From assembly GCA_034670405.1 (NCBI GenBank), contig JAXDDX010000011.1, positions 6,888,501 through 6,952,500 on the forward strand: DNA of 64,000 nucleotides, written 5' to 3'. Source of the stretch: Hoplostethus atlanticus. Lineage: Eukaryota; Chordata; Actinopteri; Trachichthyiformes; Trachichthyidae. The position numbers and the translations under genes are program-made. Below the pieces are notes generated by a model. The model was not told where the DNA came from. It did not search any database and saw only the letters and a program-made list of their open reading frames with translations. Each line of letters starts with the position of its first letter. The stretch's first letter is position 1. Shown here piece after piece: positions 36,786 to 50,300 of this stretch.

Positions 36786-37671
36786 AGTTTCCACAAAAAA
36801 GGAATCTGAGTACTCTAATGCATTCCAAAGTAAATGAGAAAACTTCCAAATAAAACTAAAAATTACGTTCGTCATATGTACTGGCACTTTAAAATCGTAA
36901 ACTGCTCGTCTTGCAGCCAGCCCACATTTGTCATTGACCAGCTCCAGTTTTTCCGAGGAAGGACCTTTATGCACACAGTAGCCTACAAGACACATAGACA
37001 TATTTATGTCTTTTTAACACTATATAGAAGAACAAATTCAGCTGCTGGAGGCTGAGGGGTGTTCCAAGTCTAAAAGTCTTTATTGGTTCATGCACCTTGG
37101 TTGCAAGGCAAGATAGAGACAGGTTTGCTATTCTTTTTAATTAGTTTATTTAGTATAAAGTGAATTAGTAGGGTAAATTCTTCCATTCGGCATACATCAT
37201 ATACACCAAGCAGCACTTATTCCAATACAATTTTTAACTTTTAGAAATGATTCCCCTGTCATTCCCCACAATCGTCTGCCTATAAGATACCGATTCAAAA
37301 AGATGAGATTTCATTGAAATTAATTTCTGCTTCATGGTTCATCCATAAACCGATATTACCCAGAAGATTCGTAAATGGTCTTACGTCGTGTTTTATCTGT
37401 CACGCGCCTTTGACTATAAACAAGGAAACATTAAATTGCCTGTTTTTAAATACAGTCTGGCGTCAGTTCATCTCGGCTCGTATCAGGGGCTAACGTTAGT
37501 GGTTAACGTTACGAGTTTTACGTAGAGAGTACCTCTCTTTAGCACACATCCATTGATATGTGAGCTACACGGTGCCAACATAAGCGATGAACAGGAATCT
37601 TGCTAAGAAGTCAGTTCACAAAGATTGTCTTCTTTGCTAGATTGTAGTAGTGCTTACTTACGGTAGGTCAA

Positions 37672-37740
37672 TGCCGTGTATTCATGCTACTGATGCTAGC
37701 GTATCTGTTTCCGCCATGTACTTCTTCATTGAGTCTATGG
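37672..37740 (-). other. Predicted MTIF3 5' non-coding exon
   Basis: On the minus strand, GGCATTGACCTACC is followed by a strong donor GTAAGTAAG (at about 37671). It lies 1.4 kb upstream of the MTIF3 coding exon, which itself begins at an acceptor. No other gene nearby could use it. The upstream end is a guess. Confidence 0.35.
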
Positions 37741-38222
37741 GAGACTAGACACAACACAAGCACGTTGCTGCCCCCTGCAGAAGTACTGTAGCTACTACTA
37801 CTCCGAATAATAATAATGACTACCATGTATCTTAACGGCACTACTAAAGGCAATGCATGTGAAATGAAACAAAGGAAAGCACGTGTTATCAGTGCATTGG
37901 TTGTTATGAGTCCAGCGGTGCCAATTATATGACCGAAATTCTTCAAATTTCGAGACATTTTCTTATCATATTATGTTTTAGTCACAATGCCGTACTGTTT
38001 ATTGTTGGGGTTTTTTCATGATTCATGACAGGAAGGTCAGCCTAAAATGATTATATATGATTCTGTAAATACCTGAATAGCTGCAGGCATGCACAGCTAC
38101 ATCTTATGAGCATATAAGCACACACAAGCAATTATGGCCAACTGCACACACAAACACAAACACACATTTATTGTCTTTGCAACAATTGGATAGGGAGGAA
38201 TAGGGAATAGGTGAGATAAATA

Positions 38223-38421
38223 TTAAAGGTGCTACGTATAGTGTTTTAACATTAATACACCATTTCCACATTCATTTTGAGACAGTAGTATAACTAACTA
38301 ATGTAAACATATGAGATAGAGGCTACCAGTCGACTCCACCACGGTCTCATTTGTTTGTAGGTATCACTATTAAATTGACAATGATACAGTGATGTTTAAA
38401 ATGTTACTGTAGCACTTTTAA
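38223..38421. mobile_element. TTAA-flanked MITE, GTGCTAC family
   Basis: Edges TTAAAGGTGCTACGTATAGT and TTACTGTAGCACTTTTAA are imperfect inverted repeats, with TTAA at both ends. About 199 bp, no coding capacity. The termini differ from the AGCTGCAC family, so it is listed separately. Confidence 0.55.
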
Positions 38422-39095
38422 CATAAAAAGACACAAACCATTGTTATTAATGTATGAGTGTCATGTTAGAGTGCGACTCGAGTCATTGCAACTACATTAT
38501 TTTCTTGTGTTGAGGTGTGTTATATGTACGCACCTTGGCAAACTTGCTTAATAATATTAGAGCAACAATAATAATATTCAGCTTCACTGAAAATGTTCTA
38601 TTTTTTAAATTGTTTTATCAATGCAAGATATATGCACAGCACAAGTAATTCAGCACCAAGGCCAGAACCTTCGTCACCTCAAAAATAGCATTTGATGGGA
38701 AGGGTTGCAGTGGCAGTGACGTCAGACGGTGTGAAAGCAGGGTCTTTCCACAGGACTCCTCTCAACCCAGCAGCTGACTAAAGCTGTAATAGAACAAGCT
38801 TGACTAGGCCAGTGTCACAGAGAATAGAATAGAAAAACTTGAAGTGTCTTTAACTTTATGTCAGGTATATGTGTGTCTGTTTGTGTGTTGCACGTGCACA
38901 CATGTCTGAGGGAGAGAGACAGAGAGAGTCTGTCTATGTCTGTGATCTGTTTGAAAGAAACACTCCACTTCTACTAACTATATCTGAATAAAATCTGAAA
39001 TCTTTTCTAGTGCTAAAACACATAACTAATACTGACAAAGTGCAAGTGAATTTGTTTTTGAGTGACTGGGTTTATTTCTTTAAGCAGTAAAAGAC

Positions 39096-39253
39096 AGGAA
39101 AAGACCCTGGACAGGTCGCCAGTCCATCACAAGGCCAACACAGATAGACTGTCAATCACTTTCACATCTATTGGCAATTTAGAGTCTCCAATCCACCTGA
39201 CCTGCATGTCTTTGGACTGTGGGAGGAAACCAGAGGACCCGGAGGAAACCGGT
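39096..39253 (+). mobile_element. LINE 3'-tail fragment (L2/CR1-like)
   Basis: Contains CTGGACAGGTCGCCAGTCCA, GCAATTTAGAGTCTCCAATC, CTGCATGTCTTTGGACTGTG and GGAGGAAACC. This is a very common teleost interspersed block that I recall as the tail of L2-like LINEs. Only the tail is present. The clade is from memory. Confidence 0.55.
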
Positions 39254-39430
39254 CTGGGTGTCTAGGTCTAGGTGCAGGTGGTCCACGGAGGAGACGACCA
39301 GACGGCAGTTTCCCTGCTCCGGGTGAAGACACAGCGGGTGGTGCCCAGCCTGCCAATGGCTCCGCAGCAGATCAGCACAGCGTTCAAGAGGGCCACCGGC
39401 TCACTAGCCTGGAAGCCAACAGTACCCCAT

Positions 39431-39600
39431 GTCTATGGTTTGATGTCAATAATACTGTTTATAATGTGTTGTCAATAATGTCTATGGTTTGATGTCAATA
39501 ATACTGTTTATAATGTGTTGTCAATAATGTCTATGGTTTGATATCAATAATACTGTTTATATTGTGTTGTCAATAATGTCTATGGTTTGATGTCAATAAT
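39431..39600. repeat. 49-bp tandem repeat, about 3.5 copies
   Basis: The unit begins GTCTATGGTTTGATGTCAAT and ends TGTTGTCAATAAT. Copies 1 and 2 look identical, copy 3 has two substitutions, and copy 4 is partial. It is a recent minisatellite in the MTIF3-receptor spacer. Confidence 0.85.
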
Positions 39601-41305
39601 AATATGTCTTTATTATTCTTTCTCTCTTAAGTTAGATTCTGTAATATTAGTAACCCATGTGTGTAGCTGTCTTTCTGAGAAGGACACAAATCCTCATGCA
39701 ACAATTAGTTTCCATCCACAACATTGACTAGATGACGCTGGGCATAGTGGACATTATCATTTTCCTCTGTTGACTCTGTCGCTCTGTCAATATAAAGATG
39801 ATGGAGCATCAGCAAGAAAGAAATATTTAACACACCAACAAATTAACATTTGTCTGATACATATTCAACAGCACCCCCTACTGGACAGACGTTTAACTGT
39901 TGCGGTTGAATGGCTACAGGTCAACACTGACAATGTGTTGACAAGGGTCCATCATTTTGCTCCAGGGGAAACAATATAATGATCTATAATTTGTTGGGAT
40001 AGTCTAAAGTCAATAATCATAGTGTATCTGAACAAAATATTTTGCCATTGTTATAATGGCAAATCACAAAAAAAAAAAAAAGTGATGCACAAGACGGCAT
40101 CTGAGAGGTTGCAGTGGCACATTCAATAACTTGTAATCACTAGAAAATTATATTCAAGAATAAAGATAAATCTGGGCAAATATATTTCAAGTTTGCAGCT
40201 GCTGTTGCCTTCTTTTCTGATTCCAAATTAAGAACGTGGATGGGTGAATATTTTCTGATGACTACTGCCGCTTTCCTTATTGATGGCTACACGACAGTAT
40301 GACGGTTTCCCTGCTCTGAGCCTTCCTCCACACCAGCTGATTCCATAACCCCTCCTTATAAAAGAGATATGTTTGAATGGATACAGCAGCTGTGATTAAT
40401 TTGTTACTTTATAATGTAAATGATTTATAATAAAGTCTTCAACCCCATTGGATCAATTCATCACTGGGTCTTCTCGAGCTAGACTCTCCTGGCTCCGACA
40501 CACTAGGGGCCAAATCACCCTTAAATTTCTTCATGAAATTTCCTTTAAAAAATTCCACTTCCACATACAGTTAAAAGTATAAATTGGCTTGTTAAATTGT
40601 CTACTGACAGCACTGAAAGATTATCTCCTATTCTTTGATTTAGTTATCTGTGGCAGTGCTTCCATTACCTTCTGACTTGAGGAATGCTTTCAGAGCTTTC
40701 TCAAGTTCTCAGATGTGGGTTTCTAATAGGTTTTTCCTCCCCCGGGGACTTTGAGTGGTTTGTTGCTGGGGTCTTTTTGTGTGTGCATATCCTTCCACAT
40801 TTCATCGTAAGCAGATAATCCTGTCAATTCTTACCGTTCATTCCCCCAAACATGTTCAAATATTACTAATTTGATGTAGATGATCAGATCTTGATTTACT
40901 GGACATTCATCCAAGTGCAACGCGGGAGTGACACAGTGACAGTGACACACACACAAGTGACACATCGTTTATGTTGTGTACAGGCGCGAGTTTGCAAGGC
41001 AAATCGCAATAGCGGGTGGCTATGCAAAGTCAGGTCTCCGTACATGACAACGTTATTTCCAGTCGTCCAAAAGGTTCATTCAGATTTGGCAGGCGCTCTT
41101 GTTCTTCGTTACATAAACCAGAGGAAGGTAAGAAATAAAATGCTTTGGTCATACTGTAGAGGTGAACCTTTTTATTAGATTGACATGATATTAGGAATCA
41201 CAGGGGGAAAAAAGTACTTGTCTTGCAGCTTTAATGAAAGAGGACAGTGAATGCATCCATCCTGGCCACTGAAATATGATTCAGACCTCATGCCATCGGG
41301 AAAAC

Positions 41306-44300
41306 ATGACACGAAAGAGCTGGATGACTTTGTTGGTGGTTCTTCTCTGGATCTGTGAGTAGACCTTATCTACAAGTCCTACAGCCTCACGGGGCTCTTG
41401 GGGCTCTTATTCTCTTAGTATGCTATCATTTGAGCATTAAAATGGGAAGAACCTATTATAATCTGTTATAAATTGCTATTATAATGTAAAGACGATTTCA
41501 TGTTAGGACTTTACCTTGATATTTCTTTCACTTATCTAGTTGTTTTTTTTCCAGCCCTGAGTAGTAATACACCTTGTCAGAAGAAAATCCAAAAATGTTT
41601 GCCTAAAGAGGGACCTGCTGTTATTATTGTTGATAACTACGACGGTATCGTAAACCATGTACAACACGGTGAGTTAAAGCTACAATGCACATTTAATTCA
41701 ACTGTCAACTTTGATGCCCATCAGACGCTCAATTCATTTCAACCCTAAAATCTTCCCGCCAAGGTAAAGAAATGGTCACACCGATCATTGCTGGTGTGTG
41801 ATCATTTACGATTGTTGGCAGTGTTAAAAATGCTACCTAAGTATTATAGTATAGTAGTATATTATAGTAGTATACCTAGTATTGTATTATTTGACCACTT
41901 TTAAAGTTTTATTACATTTTGTTCCTGAAATCCACCCTGAATCCACCCTTCTGCTGGGATCAGGATAATGATTTTTTGGATCAAAAGTATCCCAATTCTA
42001 CTAAAACGTTTTGAACAACACATACTGAAGGTTTGATCCAGATCAAAACCAAGAGTGGATTACGTGATCTAATCCGATTTCAGAATCCTTTTTTTCTTTT
42101 GAACAACCCATTTTTAAGATTTGATCCAATCTGATAGCCGTGATCCGATCAGATTACTTCTGAACAACTGAGGTAGAAGATGAGGTAGAAGATGCGAAAG
42201 AAAGAGAAATATAAGTAGTAGTAGATTAAAAAGACAAGACAGAGAATCGAAAGAGAAAAGGGGGAGTTGAAAAGGCCAGAATAAAAGCTTTACAAGCTGA
42301 CAAATGTGCCGAACTCAGCAACTTGTTTATGTTTAAAACAAGCTCGCGGCTTGAGAGTGAAGGTAACGTTACAGAACAAGTGCCAGAAGCTGATGGTGAC
42401 GATGAGACAGGTATGCTAGCTTAGGCTACAGTGCCAAGATGTCAGGTGTGCAAAACAAAATATAACGTGTATAACGTTGCCTACAAACCACAATTCAAGT
42501 TTAGTGTCCAGGAATTGTGTGGCGTTATGGCATACAACCTATACGATACCAATAAGTGCTTTGTTAAATGCAAAATGGGATGTTGTGACGCTTGTGAGTG
42601 TGAGACACTTTGTTGTCTATTGTAGCCTGTAAGCAGCAGCAGCCTGCTGGCAGAGACAAAGCGGATGAGGGGGCCTCAACTTCAGGTAGTATTACTCAAT
42701 GTTAAAGACGATCAAAACAAAATACACTGTGAATAACAAGGTTGTAGAGAATAGTGTACTATAGCAGACTTACATAGTAAAGCTATAGTTATATAGCTCT
42801 AGTATAATAGGTTGTGAACTAAAGTGGGCTGGTCTGAGGCATGAAACTCCCGGGGCTGAAAATGAGTCCCACTGTGGCCCTGATTGAGAAACAATATATA
42901 CTACACAACTATGTATACATTTTGTATGTGTAATATTTATAAAGTTTAGTATTATTAAATGTCCAAAAATCTTTTCTTCACAGCAAGCAAATGTGTTGTA
43001 CTGCTGAATAAAACATCAACTACACTAAGGAGTGAGTACAGCCCTACTCATGATACTCACTGAATGTCAAATAAAAAAAATATTATCTTGCCAAATAAAA
43101 ATCAAACTGTATTTCTGTGTTTAATGAACAGAAGGGTGCAGGAACATGAGACTACAGATGAAGCAGATGAGTGATAGTAATCTACTGTTCCTTTCAAAAT
43201 GGCACGTCAACAGGAAACTGTCTCTATATGTCCTATCTGGGCAGAGGTGCAATAAGGCTTTGGAATCTGTCCAACATGCAGGTGATCATGAGATCAGCAC
43301 ATTTGAAATGGATGACAATAAATATTTCTGACAATTATTGTAGAGAGATTGTGTTCCAAAGTGTATACCCCCGTATTGGTATTGGTATCTTTCATGCGGT
43401 GGAGCCACTGCAGCGGGGCATGGTCCGACCAGAGGGTGAAAGGCCGAGCCAGGAGGTAGTAACCGGTCAGCCCCAGGAACCGCTTCACCTGCTTTTCCGT
43501 CCTGAGTCTCGGGCAGGCTGCAGCCGCTGCGGTCTTATCTATCTGGGGCCACACCAGCCCTCTCCCCAAGTGGTACCCCAGATACCGTACCTCTCTCCGT
43601 CCAACCGCGCACTTCTTCGGGTTGGCCGTGAGCCCCGCCTGCCTCAGCGACTCCAGCACGGCCCCCACATGTGCCGCTCCCAGCTGTCACTGTGGATGAT
43701 AACATCATCCAGCTAGGCAGTGGCATACGCAGCATGCGGGCGCAGCACCCGGTCCATGAGGCGCTGGAACATAGCAGGGGCGCCTAACAAGCCGAACGGG
43801 AGTGTAACGAATTGGTACAACCCGTACGGAGCAGTCCTTGGACTCTGGAGACAAGGGAATCTGCCAGTAGCCCTCGGTTAAGTCCAGTGTCGTTAAAAAA
43901 AAAACGACCGTCCAGTAGCTCGTCGACCATTGGCTAGGTGCCGAATTTTTTATACATAATTCACCCGCCGGTAGTTCACGCAGAACCGTATCTCATACAG
44001 CAGACACTGATGTTCCTGGTCCTGGAGCAAATTCTCGCGTGACAGCCGCCCCAGCGTGTGGGAGTTTTGCTCGCAGGTCCATAATGTACTGAATCTCATT
44101 TTTGCTTGCTCTCTGACCTTCCTCCCAGCTTTCTTTAATTAGGCCCAGCACCCCCTGGGGTCTCCTGCCGAACAGGAAGGATTACGTGAAACAGCGCTTG
44201 CGCAACACTCTTTGCTGAGATATTGCACAAAGGCACTCCAGGTATCGCGTTGCATAATCCACTAGGACTAATACAAAGCGATATCTAACTGCCCAATGAG

Positions 44301-47300
44301 GTCCATGCCAAGATGCAGATGGTTGACTAGTTGACGTTCGGGACAGGCGGCGCACCACTTCCGCACGTCGGCCCAAATGCCCGACCAATAGAAGCGGGAC
44401 ATTATCCGAGGTGCCCAGCCAGCGGGTTATGGTGAGCCACCTGGAAAAGCATTTCCCGCCACCGGTCGCCCTCTCCTCCGTGGTCCACCCGCACACGGCC
44501 GCCGACAGCTCAAAGGTGGCGAGGAAGGCCTCGGCGTCATCGTCGCTCAACACCTCCTGCAGTGCCCTGCGCTCTACCGCCTGAGGCTGTACCAAGGCCA
44601 AGAGGTTTTGGGTCCGCTGTCGGTCCCTGTTCAGGCACCTCTGTAGCCAACTCGCTAATAACCAGGATTGTGCTGGGCGGCATGCCAGGATTTATTTCAA
44701 ACACAAATCTGACACACAACCCCCCCACCCCCCCCGTCCGCCACAGAGGTCTATGCTGTAGATGAGGTATAAGCTGCCAAAATAAGCAAACCTGTTGAAT
44801 TTCTTCTATTGTTAATAAGAACTCCTGTTATTACCCAGGTTCTAACTGGAAGAACATGATCTACAATCACACGAAAGGTAGGCCTATATCTTTTACAATT
44901 CAGCTCAGAGTCAACTCAACTTAGTTCACCCTGCTGAAATACTGACCTAAAAAAAATAACAATTATAGGTAGTTTTGATGTATAGACATTGAATTGACTG
45001 AACTGAGAGTGATTTGACCCTAGCTGTGTTCCACCAAATCTGACTATGTTGGCTTACCTTTTCCATATTATTGTAAATGGGTGGATTTATGTCACACTGA
45101 CTTCTGACAGTATTTGCACTCACAGGAGATTGCAGTCTCACCTTTTTGAAGACAAAGGAAACGTGCAATAAAGCTATGTATGACGAGAACTACTGCAACA
45201 AAGGTATGTCCATCACAAGTCGGCCAACATGTTAACTATCATTGCTATCATCCATAGCCATAGATAGATTAGATGGCTCTTTATTGTCCCCGAGGGGAAA
45301 TTGCAGGTATGCAGCAGTACAAAACTGCTGAGAGAGGCACACATCACTTACAATAAACAAGTTTAAGGATAACGGTTGTATACCAAATAAATATATATAT
45401 TAAAAAATTGCGTGAGAAATAAAAACACTGCAGCAAAAAGCAGCGTCTGGTCCAAAAACTCCTTGGAGGTATTGAAAACAGACACGTCATAAATAAGCTA
45501 GTGGATTTTTGCCCCCTGTGTGCAAGCTCAGCTTTGAAATTCTAGTGGTCAGCTAGCTGTAACTTGCCACGCTGATTTTTGAATGTCATCAAAAGTTTAA
45601 ATGCTTGACTTAAAACATATCGGTCCTTGTGTGAGACTTGTGAATTTACTTCAAGTTACTTCACCAAAAAGGAAGGTATTGTATTTTTTTGGCCAGGCGT
45701 TTTTTCTTTCTGCAAAGCATTCCGTCAGTATTTTTCCAAAGGCGTGTTCACGCTACACACTACTACCTTTTAGCACCTACCTTTTACTTTAAAGTGACGG
45801 AAAGAGAGCACTGCACCTGTCTATACCGGTGAGTTAGTAGTAGTTGCTAAAAAAAAAGTAGAAACTGTAGAAAAGTTGGTAGTAGCTGTTAGGAGATGCA
45901 CTGAAACTTTGATCATAAGGAGTCAGTTTGGAGCACAGTGGCTGTCTTGTGGTCGTTTCTAGTTTCTGTTTCAGAGTTGTACCTAAGTACTGCTTGCTGC
46001 TAGTCGATATGGAACCAAGTATTATCTATATCTTGAGATCATTCAGACAGAGTGACGGTGGCCTGTAACCTAGTACCGTCTAGTACCACGAACAGTAGAG
46101 TGTCAACTCTGCTGCGGGATACGTTCTGATCCAAGTATCCCGTGTTACAATTCGCACTTCCGAGAATCCGAGAAATTTGGGGGCGAAATGTGTCAGAATG
46201 ATGCTCAGAATCACAGAGGAGCCGATGGCCCCTGTAAAGCCCGGTGACTTCGACGCACAGCGACGTGGCGTCAACCCAGCCAAAAAATGGCTTTAATGGC
46301 TGTGATCGAAATTGCATCCTTTCCTTTCCATCCTTCAAGAAACAGATTGCCATGACGCTTACTGTATATTACACTCAATGTTATGTCAGAATGTGTGCTA
46401 GAGACAATGTTGTATGCTGGGCTTGAGATAAAAGCAGATGTCCCTTTCTTTTAGGTTTATTCAACTCTAAGAATAATGACAGATACATCGTCAATGTAAC
46501 AAATGCAACACAAAACTGTTACAACTGCAATAATCCAGTGAAAGTACCCGAAGAAGAAATCCATCTGGATGTAGGATTGGGAAATGGCGACAGCGTGGAC
46601 ATTGACATTGACCCTGTTAAGGCTGCGTAAGACATGTTGCTCCTGCAAGTATGAAAGACTGAAATGCAGGGAGAATGTAGCTAGAATGTGGGAATTTGGG
46701 TTTTGACTCTCAGAAAATGTATTTCAAAGTAAGGGGCTCTGAGTACACGACACAACTGCACACGGCGCGCTCATGGTTACCAACATGACCGGTCTGTGAT
46801 GCTTTAAACCAAATGATACCGAAGGGATGAGAGAGGTTGTTGAGTCCAGCTTTCTCTGGCTCGTATTTCACTCGATTTTTCACTTCCTGTGGGCGGATAA
46901 TTGACCATACCCGACACCAGAATTCAATTTGGGGTGCAAAAAAAAAAGGGTGAACCCATGGGATGAGACGCTCTTCTCTATTGCTGCCCCACTTCATGAT
47001 TTAGGTTGATGGGACGGGTGTATTTTCATATAAAAATCTAGATGTTGTGTGACTAATCATTCATTTAGAACAATATTTGCAATATTTTTCTCATCTCTCA
47101 ACAGCGAAGCCATGAACAAAATGGCCTCAATCACCTTGAAGATGAACGAGTCGTCGGTCGCCCTGTCCCTGGGAGAAGGCGCCACGGGCGTCTTAGTGAA
47201 GGAGACACAAAAAGAGGAGCTAGATAAAATGTCCTTTGGCTACAACACCCCCAACAGCACCATTAATGTGGGTGCATTCCTTTAATTCTGCCATGATTTG

Positions 47301-50300
47301 ATATCACAAATGACAGGGCGCCATTATTATCTCACCCCCCCCCCCCCCCACCTGCTAACGTGAGAATAATGATATTACAGCACCAGCCTGCGGTGCTGTG
47401 GTTGTGTTTAGCTTTCAAGATAGTCACCCATGCCTCATTTTAAAAATCATTGAATCATCAAGTGCCGTCTCATATATAAGTGCTGTTATAGCCGCAAAAG
47501 GGGGTCCAACTCCATATTAATGCCCATGGTTTTAGAATGGGATGTCCAGCAAGCTCATATAGGTGTGATGGTCAGGTATCCACTGACTTTTGGTCATATA
47601 GTGTAAGTGGCTATGGCTAGTTTCCTTTCACGCCAAGCCTTAGAGCGTATTCCTGTGCTTTGTCATATCAACACTGTACAGTACATGTAGAGAAAAACAC
47701 TTATTTGTACTGTTTCTCTGCAGATTGTAGAAAATCAAGAGCAGCTGTCTCACTTTTCAAGAACTGTTACGGTCTCAAAACAAGCATTTGAACAAGCATT
47801 CAATTTCACCAACGGTACTGCATTTGCAGCTGTGGTTCGGTTCCTCAATATGGCTAAGGTAAATAATCAACCAGACTTATATAATGGATCCACATTGTGT
47901 GATACTCACAATTCTGTGCTGTTTTTTTTTTTTGTTTTTTTTCTTCAGGATGAGCATAACAGCACTGTTTTAAACAATGAGGTTTTAGCAATTGAAATGG
48001 GAGGTGTTATTGTCAATCTCACGGACAAAATATCCATCACTTTTCCAAATGTCAAAGCGGTAAGTGGCATCATGACAGGGTATCATCTGATGTGTTGTTG
48101 TTGTTTTTTTAAATCAAAGAACGCATTTTTAAAGACTGTCTGTCGCTTCATTTCCCAGGCGGGGACTCCAAGTTGTCGATCATGGAACGGCGAAGGTATT
48201 TCGCTGCCGCTTAAATTTCATGTCCATGCCTGATGTGAGGTATTTGCAGTTTTTGCCGGATCAAATACTGGATACATAATCTGGAAAAGAAAAAAAAAAA
48301 ACCTCTGTGCATTTGTTGCATCCACCTCCTCCTCCCTGTCATTTACTCGGGTCACATATAATGTGCTTTCCATCTCACAGGAGCTCAGCCAAACTGGACA
48401 GAGGACGGATGTTGGACATTTATGGGCAAAGACAGCATTACATGCCAGTGTACGCATTTGACGTTTTTCGCTGTACTAATGGTACGTCCTATTTCCCTCA
48501 TAATATTTGCATGACACAATCCCGCAGTTTGTTTATTCCACTGATTTGCATCCCTACTGGAAAGGGCGCCAATAATCCCCACATAAGCCATCTGTTGGTT
48601 TAGCTGCATGCACCTGCTGCAGAAGTGAAAATATTCCCCACAAAGTAAGATGATTGTCGTCTTAAAAAAAAACACGCTTGGATGGTACAGTTGGGTCATC
48701 CACCAGCATGGCACACTGATTGCCATTGCCACTGATCCAACAGCTTGACTCCAGAAGTGTTAATTTTTGTCGCACCCCTGCAGTCTCCCCTCAATACGAC
48801 CATCTCTGCCGCTGACCTGAACTCCCTCACCTACATCACCTACGTCGGCTGTGGCTTGTCCTTGTTCTTCCTCTGCATAGTCCTCTTCATGCACTTCCTG
48901 CTAAGGTAACCTTTCCCCATCTAAGAGAGACTTGGGATAGTCTTTTTAAGGGGTGTGTGTGTGTGTGTGTGGCACATCTATGTAGAGTGCAATATTGCTC
49001 ATGGAAGTCACGTGTTGTGCCGCTTTGGTTAATGCAAATGCTAAAGTGTGGCCTAATATAAACAGGCCTGTTCTCCTCGACCACAGAGAACATTATGTTA
49101 TGAACATTATGTAAAGATATTGCCAGTAAGGAAATTAGATTGTTTGAAAGCAGCCACGCTGTTGGGAATCCTATCTACCTGATCAGTTATCTGGAGGAAA
49201 AAAGAAGCTCTTCCTCTCTGTCTTTTCCTTTCACGATTGTTGAAAGTAAAAAAAAATGGCCGTGTTTCCTGGGTTGTACGGTCACCCATCTCCACGATGT
49301 TGGAGAGTGGTAACTAAGACGCCGGTTATGGTGAGGAAAAGGATGAGTTTGAAGGAGAGACTGTTCAAAGGTTGCTGGGCCCTTTTAAGGTGGTATGATG
49401 AAGAGGATGAAGGCATGACCGCAATATCACTAGCTCACGTTTCTCGATGTCACCCTTTGCCTCTTCTCATCTGAACCTTCTCTTGACATGCTCCGTGCTT
49501 TTATCCTCTGCTTCGGAGCAACAAACAGATTTTTCAAGGTTATATGCTGAATGTCTTTAGATCAGGATTGTATGAAAAGGAAAATACCATTTCAATTAAA
49601 GAATCAAGTTGTGTTTATTCTGCTTTTTGCAGCTTGTTCTTAGTCAAAAGAATCGAAAGATAGACCATCATTTGCTCAGCAATGTAGATAATTTGCTGGA
49701 TTGAGGATATACGGTATTCTCATTGAGTTATCAAATGACATTAGCAATCAAAAAGTCATGAGCAACCAAAACAAACACTAGCATACATATCACCTCACTG
49801 ACATTGAACCCACCCTCCCAGGAGGACCAAGGCCAGTAAGGCCATGAAAATCCTCGTCCAGCTCGTTCTGGCCATGTCCCTGCTCAACCTCACTTTCCTG
49901 ACCAACAACTGGGTGGCAAAGATGAAGAGCCACATTGGCTGCAGGATCATGGCATCTGTCATGCACTACTCCATGTTGGCCACCTTCACTTGGTTTGCGG
50001 TGGAGGCCTTCCACCTCTGCCTGCAGGTCTACATGGCTGGCAAGATCAGGATCCATCGCTACATACTCAAAGTCTCCCTTTCCAGTTGGGGTGAGTTGGT
50101 AACCGTTTTTCCTCCTTTTCGAGGAGGTAAGGAATAGTTTGAGCCAAAGAATAGAAAAAAATAAAGTGGATAGATTTATGTTTTTTCCATTTTTCTGCAG
50201 ACTGCTTTACACTTTGAGGTTTGAGATGTGTGTGCTTTCACAACTATTGTATAATCTGAGCATTGACCTCATGGGCTGGCACAGTTCACACACTTCAAGG

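Larger units (their letters stand above)
36309..41305. other. MTIF3-adhesion GPCR spacer (divergent)
   Basis: About 5 kb between divergently transcribed genes. It holds the probable MTIF3 leader exon, a TTAA MITE, a LINE tail, the 49-bp minisatellite, a GC-rich open segment at 39254-39420 and a poly-A run near 40070. No additional gene could be supported. Confidence 0.5.

Noticed and set aside
42185-42700. Possible coding fragment (acidic stretch and a short Cys-rich reading) in receptor intron 2
   Set aside because: Short, broken, and unlike any family I could name with confidence. Left as unexplained intron sequence.
43171-43716. Plus-strand 181-residue reading in receptor intron 2
   Set aside because: Mostly the reverse strand of the gypsy-like fossil, with no donor or acceptor fitting the receptor phases.
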